Positions 15,001-25,455 of a stretch of 64,000 nt of DNA are shown piece by piece. Numbering within the stretch: position 1 is the first letter of the stretch; the number at the start of each line of letters is the position of its first letter. This DNA is from Haliclona indistincta (lineage: Eukaryota > Porifera > Demospongiae > Haplosclerida > Chalinidae). The stretch lies in assembly GCA_964017065.1 (NCBI GenBank), contig OZ024784.1:4011152-4075151 (forward strand), written 5' to 3'. The notes below the pieces were generated by a model that saw only the letters and a program-made list of their open reading frames with translations, was not told the DNA's origin and searched no databases. Position numbers and translations under genes: made by a program.

Positions 15001-18000
15001 CATCAGTAACTGTAATAGTTAGTTCTGTGATCGGTGAATTTTCATAGTCAACCTCAGCTGCAACTGTCACAGCCCCGTTCTCACTAACACTGAAGCAGTT
15101 CGGGCATCCAGCTAGGAAAGTAGAAGAGTATCTAACTTGACCAAACACGCCAGCATCTTGGTCTGATGCGTTGAGTTGTCGGATCAACGTACCAACAGGA
15201 ATATTCTCACATACTGTGACAGTCACCAGAGCAAGTGAGGGAGGATATTCATTAACATTTTGTACCATGATAGAAACATTCACTTCATCTCTCATTCTTG
15301 TAGGTGGCTTGGCCTGATCTTCAGCTACAACAGAGAAATAGTACTGTGATGTAGCCTCAAAGTCTAGACTGCTGCTGAGTGTTATTTCACCAGTCATTGG
15401 GTTCACAGCAAATGGCAGACCAGATTGAGGAATGGAATAACGTATTTCTCCATTCCTTCCCTCATCCGGGTCAGTAGCTTCTACAGACAGTACAGAAGAG
15501 TTAACTGTACTGCTCTCAGGAAGTGTCATTGAGTAACTAGGCTCATTAAATGCTGGAGCATGTCTGTTGAATGGTGCCTGAATGTAAGCTCTGCCTGTAC
15601 ATCCTTCGCGCAAATCAGTGTACATTAAACTACTGTCAAAAGCACTGAGTTCAAGCACATATTCTGATATCTCTCCTGGTAAAGATGTCTCAGGGATAGT
15701 GAGAACAAGTTGATTTTCATTGGCAATTGCAAATGCTCCAGAAATCCCCACACTTAACAAAATGGGAGACTGAATACTAATGACCTCATTTAGATCAGGA
15801 TCCACAACAGTGAGATTGACTAGAACATGACCAGACTGAGCTCCCTGTGGTATGGTAGCATTGTAGGTGTTAGGAATGAAGCATGGTGGAGTGTCTTTGA
15901 TATCTACAATTGTCACTTGTACTATGGTCATAGCGTCAAACACTCCATCAGAGACTGACACTGTGAGGTTGTAGAAACTGGTTTGTTCACGATCTGGTGG
16001 TGTTGAGGTAGTGAGGATAGACCCGGTTGCCCTGTCGATCATGAATCTACAAGAAGTTTCCGAAAGAGTCATTTCAGGAGTAGAAGAATCTCCAGAGAAG
16101 AAACGATGGTCACCTGTTTCACCTCCATCAGCCAAAGAGTGACAATCATCACCTGCTATAATGGACCACACCCGCTCCACAGGAGAGTTGATAGTGTCGT
16201 TGTCTGTAACTGCATCATTTAACAATGTCAAGCCTGAAAGATTAATAGTTTCGTTTACTTGTCCCTCAGTAACGCTGCCAGAGTAGCTTTCCTGAGAAAA
16301 CACAGGTGGATTGTCATTCACAGGAATGAATCCAACAGTGACACAAGCTCGGTTGCTCCAGTCAATTCCATCAGACACAGAGATACAGAATTGTCTATTT
16401 CCTGCTGGAGGCTCAGGCAAATTATTTGAAAAACGAAGTGAGGATAGTATGGTCTCAACGCTGCTCTTGTTTGCTGAATTAAGATTAACTGTGTATGCAT
16501 CGGAAGAGAAATCCAGAGGTACATTTGCTGTAATAATGTCTCCAGACTTAGGATTGACCGACTCAACTCGTAGCATTGTAAAGGTAGTGCTGTCATCGTC
16601 AACTATCGACGGGTTCGGGGAGAGAGAAACTGGGAGCCCATTTTCAGTGAACTCGGCAGAGTAGCTGGCAGAAGCATTGATAGAAAGCACAGGAGCATCA
16701 TTTACCAGATTGATAGTGATGGTAGTCATAGCAGGGTCACTAACCATGTCACCATCACTAGCAATGAAAGTTACTACCCTACTCTGGCTACTAGGCTCAT
16801 CAGCACTGTTGATGTACATGAGAGAAGACAAAAGAGTGCGGAATTCACTGACAGGAGAAGGCTGACCTCTGAGAGTAACTTGAACAGGAGAAACCCATTC
16901 CAATGAAATTGACGCTGCTAAACTTGAATTTATTACAAGTCTTTCCTCTCCTTCGTCAAGAAAAGGAGCCAAAGTGATGTTCACATAAGACAGACCTATA
17001 CTGTCGGGATCCTCAATTCGAAAGTTTGGAGGCAACAGAGAAACTGCCAAGCTACTCTCTTCTGTGAATGTGACCAGATAATCTCTTCCAGGTTCATCAC
17101 CATTGAGGTCGAGTATTGGAGGGTCGTTGATGGTTCCAAAGTTGATGGTTACTATATCAGGAGTTCCTCCACCAGCTCCACCAGCGCTGTAGGCTATGAC
17201 CATCACCTCACGTTGACCAGCTACAGGATTGCCTGATGTGTCAGTATTCTCATACTCCAGTGAACGAAGAAGAGCCTGATAGGTCGATATAGGTGCAACA
17301 CCAGTAAGATTGAGCCAAGAAGGACCTTGCTGATTGAGAGTTATAGGATTGCCGCTCAAGAGAGAGGGGTTTATCGAGAGTACTTCATCAGACGTATCTG
17401 GGAAGCTAGCAATAAGTTGTACCTCTAAAGCTGCTAAGTTATCATTATCAACATCAACGATAGTTGCATTGGGAGCAAGCGATACCTTCCTCATTTCTTG
17501 GTCCTCTGTGTATGCAACTAGTGTGTTTAGAATCATCACTCTTGGTGGATCATCAGTAGGTTGAAACACGAGAGTGACGATTTCTGGAGAAGATTGCTGC
17601 ACACCACTTTGGTAAAGATCATCAATTGCAGAAATGAGAATAGTGCGATTCGGACCTATTAGCTCCTCTGCAATGTTTTCGTAATACACAATTCCAAGTG
17701 CGTCCTGCAAAATTTGCAGTTGAAGAGGCACATTCGCAGCTTGTATCACTAGACGGTGAGGATTGGAAGAGTTAAAGGTGACATCAGAACTGAGTGAGCC
17801 CATAATGTGAACTCTTTCTTCATTGGAGTTCAGAGGATTTAGAATCTCCACGACGAGGGATGCTATTGGAGTGCGTGGTACGTCTCTGTCTGTAATAGTA
17901 GCTCCAACTGCTACACGAACTGATGGAGACACAGGATTTTGCTCAACAAAAGGCACTTCTCTAGTAGGTATAGCGATTTCAGGTAGATTGTCATTAATAG

Positions 18001-21000
18001 GTTGCACCTGTATAGTGAGATCTCTACTTGGAGAGAGAAACATTCCGTCATAGACAACAAGGCGAACAACTGTGGATGTTGGTCCTGGCTCTTCTGCAGA
18101 GTTATTGTAAGCTAGACTGCGCAAAGCTGCATTGTACTCCTCTATACTGGCGCCATTAGAGAATGTCAGCACGTGTCCTGTGGACTCAATGTCTAACGTA
18201 CCACTATAGCTTGATGTCAAACTCTCAGTCATGTCAGCATTCATCAGTGTCGCTGTGAGTCTATATAAAGGTAGCGTTTCATCAGGGTCAAAAATAATGT
18301 TTGAAGTTGGGAAGAGAAGAAGACTACCCGACTCCTCTGTGTAGTTGATGGTTATGTAAGGAAGAGAGATATCTGGAGGATTGTCGTTGACAGGAATCAC
18401 TCTTATTGTAACCGCAACAATGTTGCTAGTATCTAAACCATCATAGACAGAAAGAGAGACACTTCGATCGGCAATGGCTGGCTCGTCCACTACTGTGGTG
18501 AAACAGAGAGAACGAAGATAGGCTTGAAAGCTTTCTAGGGAGTTTGAAACAGAAGAGGTGATAACTAGAACAAATCCATTATCTTGATAAGATGGATTGA
18601 CTTGGAATACATTTGGTGTGTACTTAGCTCTGATCATGTCACTGGAAGAAGATGCAAGAGAGAGACCAGATCCCAAGAGAGCTGGAGCCCCAGACTGACC
18701 TTCCATTGGACAGTTAGAACAGGAGAAAGTGATGATAGCGCTATGAAGGCTGGTATTGTCTACATCAGTAATGGCGAGTGAAGAGCCAAAAATTGGAACA
18801 GGGTCACCATTTTCAGTGTAGTTAACTTCAGATTGTGCCAAGGTGATAACAGGCGGGTCGTTGATGTGACGTATGCCTACTAGCAGCTGTGAACTATTTT
18901 GTGAATAGGGACCAGAGCTGGAATAGGAAGGAATGGGAGCCAAGGTGATACTATTGCCATTGCTAACATCCCAAGCTACTACCACTAGTGATGAACTTCC
19001 AACAAAGTTGAGATCAGGATTGAAGCGTATCCAGACGTTTGGAAGAAGATGAAAAGCCAAGTCAGAAGTAACGTCAGGGAAGGGAGTCCATTCATTACCT
19101 GCAGTCCTGTATTGCCATTGCCCACTAGAAGAGTCTACTTGAGTGACAGCTAACCCAATAGTGCTATCATCATCGTCCCGTGCAATCTGCATAGCAACAG
19201 CGCCTACCTGACTTCCATCTTGAGAGGCAGTGTCCTCGTTGATACTCGGGAAGTTGTAAGTAGGTACAGTGATTACAGGTGCTCTGTTTAGGTAGACAAC
19301 ATCGTACGAGAACATTGCAGTAGCTGAACTGACAGAAACCGCTATAGAAGAAATGAAAGATCATTGACAGTTCATGCAGTTATTAAATTGCACTCACCAT
19401 CATCCTCTCTGAGTGTTTCTCCCACACACACTTCTTGAGACTTCCCATCCCATACTCTGTACTCAAAGCTAGCCACTCCATTACTCTTGGTAGCATTTGG
19501 GCTGGGAAGAAATCGTATCCTTTGATTGTCTGAGATGAAACGAGGGCTACACATCATCACTGAGCCTATTCCAACCCATGTGCCACCCATCCAGTATTGC
19601 CACTCTCCTAATCCATCACTGACAGTGCTATAAATAGCAACACCAATGATGTCATCAGCAAGAGGAAAGGTTGAGTCGATATCAGTTACAATACTGCTGT
19701 TGATCAGGTAAGATGGCAAGAAACCAGTGTTAGTCTCAAAATAATCATTCAAGACTTCATTAGTGACAAATGGTGAAGAAGTGAGTATTGGGCGATCATT
19801 TACTGGAATCATATTAATATAAACCAAGGCAGGTTCACTAGGCCCGGCCTCTCCCAACGGTATCTCCTCTACTGTAAAGTATAGCTCTCGTGTTGTGTTG
19901 GTTGATTGGTCATCAGTTTGAAATAGAATGTTCTGTAATAGATCATTAAACTCTGGATGACCAAGAATCATGCTTCGTGCAGTGACATTGATTCTTGTAC
20001 TACCGTTACCAGAAACAGTGAAGTTGGCATTGAAAGACTCGGGAATATAGATACTATCATTAGCACCTGGTACAGTGTTGTTCAACCAAATAATTGCCAC
20101 ATATAGGAAATAGTTATCTTCATCTGTGATACTGATATTCGTATCAGTAACTCTCACGAGACCCGAATCCTCGATGTAGTCGGCAGTATGGTTAACAGGT
20201 ATAACTGGCTTGTCTGGTGTGTTGATGACGTTTAGACTGATGGAACAGTTAATGAAATCCGTATTATTGTCAAGAGAGATAGTGATGATACGAGCAAGCT
20301 GAGACAGCGGCTCTCGATTTTCATTGCTGTAGACAAAAGAGGAGAGGACCTGGACAAGAAACAAAACAGTTTGAAAAGACATGCATCTTAGCAGTATAAA
20401 ATAGTGTATGCTTACTGCACCTGGTCATACTCAAGTAGATCAGTTCCGTTCTTTAACAAGTATTGTGCAACAAAGTTAGTATCCACAGAAGCGATGCTCG
20501 TCTGATCATTTCTTATCCCGTAAGCAGGAGTAAATTCAAATTTCTCCAAGTCACCATCAGCAACATCTGTGACAGTGACGTACACATTGCCAGAGTATGC
20601 ACCATCACTGTCCAGATCTGATAGTGTGAAGTTGGTAGCAAGGCGGAGAGGAGGATCATCTTCAGTGTAGTATAGTGAAATATTTCTAATGCCCTGTGCA
20701 AAAAAAGAAAAGCTAAAATATGAACTACATATGCTTATGATGTACTCACCGGCCAATTCCCAAAATAACACAGTGGAGGATCATCAAATTCAGTGATGTT
20801 CACTGTAACATTGACTGTATTAGTATTGATACCATCTGATACAGTAGCTACAACGATTCGCTCAGAGAGGTCCAAATCAGGACAATCATTAGCAAATGTT
20901 GCACTACGCAGGACTGCTTCATAACTAGCAAACGTGTCCATCCCTGATATGTTCAAGAATTGATACGAGTTATTGGCAGCAAAAGGAAAGCAGGCAGAGT

Positions 21001-24000
21001 TAGTGGCTGGGATTGTAGATTGTGGTGAAATATCAAGACCAACAGGTACCATTGACACACTCAAGTTGTCTCTGCTGTCAGTAGGAGAAACGATCTCAAG
21101 TGTGAGCCAAGCTACTACCAGGCTGTCTGTATCGGTAATATTATCAGCATTAGAGAACAAGTTGACAGCTGCTTTGGAAAGATCACTGTATACTACAGTG
21201 TTGCTAGCCATGTACACTATCGGAGGATCATTCTTTGGATGTAGTGTTATAGTAGCCAAGGATAATGATGAAGAGAACATACCATCAAACACTGAGAAGG
21301 ATACAGTGCGCTGGGCTGTCTCTCCAGGAGGTACTGGCTCCTCTGCTGTGTTTTCATATGTTATTGTAGCAAGCACTTGACGATAAGCATCAGGAGAAGC
21401 TGGTCCCAAGAGAAAGACAATATCACTGCTATTGGACACAATTTGTATGTTTAAGGTAGCTGCTAGTACCGTGTCAACTTGGAGGACATCTGAAGCAGTA
21501 GCTGTAGATAATAATAAATAAGTAACACATTATACCAACAGTAGCCTTCTTACCATCCATCACCGCTACTTCAGCTAAGCTATAGTTATACACCCCCACA
21601 TCTTCGTCCATAATAGTCAAGTTGTTAGAGAGAAGCACAGGATCGTCATCCTCCGTATAGTTAACCTGATAAGAGAGGCTGTCACCATCCAGGTAGATGA
21701 TGGGTGGCTGATCATTGACTTGCATGATCCTCACAGTCACATTAGTCACTGAATTCAAGTTAGCCAAGTTGTCATACGCCTGCATTGATAATAACAGTAA
21801 CCTGCAGGTCTGTCTACATGTATATAATGCTAAAAAAACCTAGTACACATTTGAAAATACAGAGAAAAGTATGTTTTATTACCATTAGTGATATAATCCG
21901 ATCATCAAGTACAGGTTCATCTTCAGTGTTGATGTAGGTCAAGCTTCGCAGTAAGTTCTGCTGACAAGCCTGGTTAGCAGCATCGATGATAGAGCAAGAG
22001 TTGAAGAAGACACACACCATGCTGTCAGTATGGCGGACAGCAGCGACAGAAGAACTATTGACAACATCTCCAAGGCTAGGGTTAGTGATAACAGCGCAGA
22101 CACGATCAACAACCCTGTGCTCTACTCTGTCATCGCTGTCTACTAGAGTGACGTTTGGTGCCACAATAGTCACAGCTTCCGGACTATCTTCAATGAAATA
22201 GAACAAATCTTGTCCAGTGTTGACTCTTGGTGGTTCGTCATTGACAGTATTAATGACCACTGTTAGGAAAGTGTTGCCACTACTCTGCTGTATATCATCC
22301 TCAACAGATAACTATTGTTGGGTAGGTAATAGTCAGTTAGTATACTAGCTATTATAACACTCACCGTGATAGTTCTGTTTTCAGAGGATGGTTCAGGAGA
22401 TTGTGTGTTCATATAATAGACTGAGCGAAGTACATTCTATACCACGAACAAGATAAAATAATGCATTAGCTCTCGTAAAGCAACATACCTGATACCACGC
22501 TATATCTGCATTCCCACATATCCATAGTGTATATCTGTTAGTTTGATTACAGCTAAGCTCCACCCTCTCATTAGCTGGCATGTCAGCACAGGTCAGTGAA
22601 CAGTTGTAGACTTGAGTGAGTGAGTTTGCAATAGCACCCACAACCTACAGTAGTAAAAATAAGATTAAATCTAACAGACTATGGTACATTATAAACTCAC
22701 CAAGAGCCTTTCCATTTCATCCGGTGCTGGTTGGAGGACAAGCGTTGCCTGAGACAGGCTGTTGACAACACTACCACACGATTCATCACTGTCGGAAATA
22801 CTAAGCGAAGAGAACACTCTTAGAGGATCGTTTTCAGTGAAATCAATCAGAGACTGTGTGTTGAATATCACAGGTGGTTGATCATTGACTGGTGATATTG
22901 TGAAAAGGTTGTATGACTCAGAATTCTCAAACCTGAAGAGACAAGTTCAGAATGAGCAATAGTGTTTTACTAAAACACAAGTGCTGTAAGCATGCACTTA
23001 CTCTTCGCTAGTCACTGTTATCTCAAGCGTTCTGTTCAGAGGACATGGTGGTTCACTGCCTATCAGCTGGTATCTGAGATGCTGAAGAGCCATGGTATAT
23101 TCCTCAGGGCTGCTTGTCCCATTGAGCACAATTCTAGTACTCATGTTACCAGATATCACTATATTAGCAGGCTGGCTGTCAAGAACAATAGAGATACTCT
23201 CAAGACTGGCAGAAGAGTTCACTATCTCTATCACAACTTCATTAATCAGTCTTTCACTATAAGGAAGAAAACAAGAGCATCGTGTGAGCTGGTGAATGCA
23301 AAAATAATAATAGTGTGACTCACGTTGCATTATTGCTGTCTCCATCACTCAGCACAACACTAGTCTCAGCAATGCTTACTGACTCATTCACGATGACAGG
23401 ATCCATTGTCGTGATCTAAGCAATAATAACATCATTATCAACCTGGTCAATATGTCTTACATACCTGAGGACTATTGTCATCCACTGACTGCAGTGTGAT
23501 AGTGATGGTAGAGGAACCATTAGCTACTCCATCAGACACTACAAACACCACTGTTCTGGTACCAAGCACAGGCTCCTCTGCTGTATTGTTGTACCTATAG
23601 AGAGGAAGTGAGATGAAATGTGTGCTAGACAAAGGGAAGAAGCAGGAAACCTTGCAGTAAGGAACACTTTGGTGTAGTTGGCAATGCTGTCCGCTCCAGA
23701 TAGTGAGACGCATGCTCCACTTTGGTTCACAGTGATATTGGTACCACTGGTATCAACAGATACAACATCAAATGAGCCAGTACAATCACCAACATTGATC
23801 TAGAGGAGTGGAGTTATATTACCATGACGACACAAGTGACATGATTACGGTTTACCTGTGCTTCCTGCATGGGAAACACTTCAGGATGATCAGCATCAAC
23901 AATAGAGACATTAGAGAGAAGACGGACTGGACCGACTTGCTCAACAAACACTTCACCAGTTGACGTGACGTTGAGCTCAGGAGGATGGTCATTGATGGGC

Positions 24001-25304
24001 TCGATGACCAGCCGAGAGCAAACCGGATTGCTCTGATGGTCACCATCGTACACCATGAAACAAATGATTCGTTCTGTCAGATCAGGCTCATCTGCTGTGA
24101 TGCTGAATGTAACACTGGCCAGTATCTCCTGGTAGGTGGAAACTGATGCTGGGCAATCAATGTACAAAACTGTAGTGGAAGAAAAACGAAAAGTAAATTA
24201 ACATTCTTTACTTTTGGTTGTGAACAAAAAATCAATCAAAGAGAAAGGTTCTCTTCACGACACGTGGTAGTTGCGGTACGTACCGTCCTCTATGGTACCG
24301 TGCGTCTATAAACCTAGACATGAAAATTTACTTATACTTCCAGTAACCTGCTTTTTGTCTGCTACACCGCTGACCAGAGATTGAGCCATGGTACTATCAT
24401 ATGCTACTACAGTCTAGTCTCGTCGACGAGTTTTGGGCCACGCCTAAAATTTCGCGCACTTTTCGCGGTAATGATATTCATGATAAATACAATACCCTTG
24501 CCAGTATTGTCAAGATATTATTTACCTCCAGCTTCTTCATCATATTCAGTAATGACATCAACCGGCACAGCACTAGTGTTGACACTCAGTCTAATGGTAC
24601 TGAAATCAGTAGTATTCTCAGGAGTCACAGCAATCATAGCAGACTAGAGTAAGTGAAGAAGAACACAGATCATTTTAATGAATATTTTTCTCACAACGAT
24701 AGATAGACCACACTCATTTAATGAACCTAAACTAATATTCATGCAACTATGAAGCTGTTTAATGCGATAACTGCTAATCGATGTAATTCATGATCAGCCA
24801 ACAAGACCTACCTGCATCAAGAATTTTTCATTTTGGTCGACATCAGTGAGATATAGCCCTACTCCACCAAGCACTGGGACAGGGTCACCACCCTAATAAA
24901 AATACAGTAAAGAGAACATCTCATTTCAAGTGGCTGTTAATTTTCCGTTGCTGCTTACTTCAGTATATATGGGGCAGCTAGCCGTGCAGTCTCCTTCGCG
25001 CGAATCTGAAGATATTATTGCATTGTAAAGATGTCTTTAGAGCAGATATTTTCACTCACCATCACACTGTGGTACTCCACTAGGGGCTTCTCCTGGTTCA
25101 CTAGCTGACCCGACTCCCGATCCTAAAACTACTCTGCCCGAGCCGGATCCAACTGCATAGTAGAAGAACATGATAACACAAGCAGTGCAATAGCAATGGG
25201 GTGGGGCTGGTGGGTCGGATCGGTAACTTACAAGTTACTCCTTGTCCAAACGATTGCGCAGAAAGCGCTAACACGCTCACTGCAAACAAGAAAGCTTTCA
25301 GCAT
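1..25304 (-). CDS. Giant cadherin-repeat adhesion protein, N-terminal part (3' end outside window)
   Basis: Reading leftward, 24 exons join in frame: 25304-25232, 25152-25060, 25005-24959, 24892-24812, 24643-24526, 24169-23856, 23799-23651, 23594-23465, 23415-23324, 23256-23002, 22932-22701, 22644-22489, 22436-22365, 22311-21883, 21779-21554, 21501-20750, 20693-20421, 20349-19398, 19341-4596, 4546-4320, 4267-4051, 3998-3812, 3760-278, 225-1. They sum to 7,843 codons. The start was chosen because it opens a signal peptide (MLKAFLFAVSVLALSAQSFG). Two repeat types alternate: classical extracellular cadherin repeats (DxNDNxP and DxD motifs, about 26 in the window), and a second repeat with an 'LRSLxYxN...EP..G.R.V...V.DG' signature and 'VNDNPP' linkers. 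A LamG-like domain lies near residues 3920-4110. EC repeats bind calcium and mediate adhesion. No membrane segment occurs before the window edge, so membrane anchoring is unknown. The donor at 20421 (GTGCAG) is the weakest junction. I could not assign it to a named sponge cadherin. Confidence 0.93.
4596..19341 (-). other. Single 14.7-kb coding exon of the giant cadherin
   Basis: This stretch is open without interruption for about 4,915 codons and is bounded by a good acceptor (CTTCTATAG) at 19342-19350 and a donor (GTAAGG) at 4595-4590. From N to C it holds a WQY-type domain, a block of LxYxN repeats, about 12 EC repeats, an LxYxN repeat interrupted by LamG, more LxYxN repeats, about 7 EC repeats, further LxYxN repeats, 2 EC repeats, and LxYxN repeats again. 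Flanking exons are 50-950 bp, so the exon is strikingly large for its own gene. Confidence 0.92.
11455..11990 (-). other. LamG/concanavalin-like domain nested inside a cadherin-associated repeat
   Basis: The translation contains the LamG-family signature 'SWHHLAVV', followed by 'YIDGEAF', 'LYLGGRPV' and 'FTGRMHLLVLS', spanning about 180 residues. Upstream of it lies the first half of an LxYxN repeat (FTEG...ARIIDTDG). Downstream lies the second half of the same repeat (FLNSLIMV...EP...YTVSDG). The domain therefore seems to have been inserted into a pre-existing repeat and not appended between repeats. LamG domains bind glycans or proteins; the ligand here is unknown. Confidence 0.8.
18960..19650 (-). 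other. Pair of WQY-type domains at the repeat-array start
   Basis: Two related segments flank the 56-bp intron at 19342-19397. One lies at about 19430-19650 (GEWQYWMGGTW ... IRFLPSPNA ... FEYRVWDG) and the other at about 18960-19230 (GQWQYRTAGNEW ... IRFNPDLNFVG ... VVVAWD). Both follow the pattern G-x-WQY-x(4)-W, then RF-x-P, then a terminal WD, which resembles modules I associate with large bacterial adhesins. The resemblance is from memory and not from a search. Confidence 0.6.
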
Positions 25305-25455
25305 TACTGGTTACTGCATTTCTTTATAGACTCCAGCATGAAATCCACCAACAAAACACTCGTCAAAAATCTCTTTGCACGAATGCGAGACAACGCCCAC
25401 TACAACGAGATACGCCTACTTTCAACTTCATTGACTAACATTCATTGACCACAAA
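25305..25455. promoter_or_regulatory. Divergent cadherin/PTIP intergenic region (probable shared promoter)
   Basis: Only 151 bp separate the start codons of the cadherin (minus) and PTIP (plus), so any 5' UTRs and core promoters must share this interval. A TTTATAGA stretch near 25321 is a possible TATA-like element, but I cannot tell which gene it would serve. Confidence 0.6.

Noticed and set aside
24170..24525. The 356-bp cadherin intron as a possible inserted element
   Set aside because: It has a partly symmetrical GGTACGTACC...GGTACC patch but no terminal repeats or duplication; evidence is too thin.
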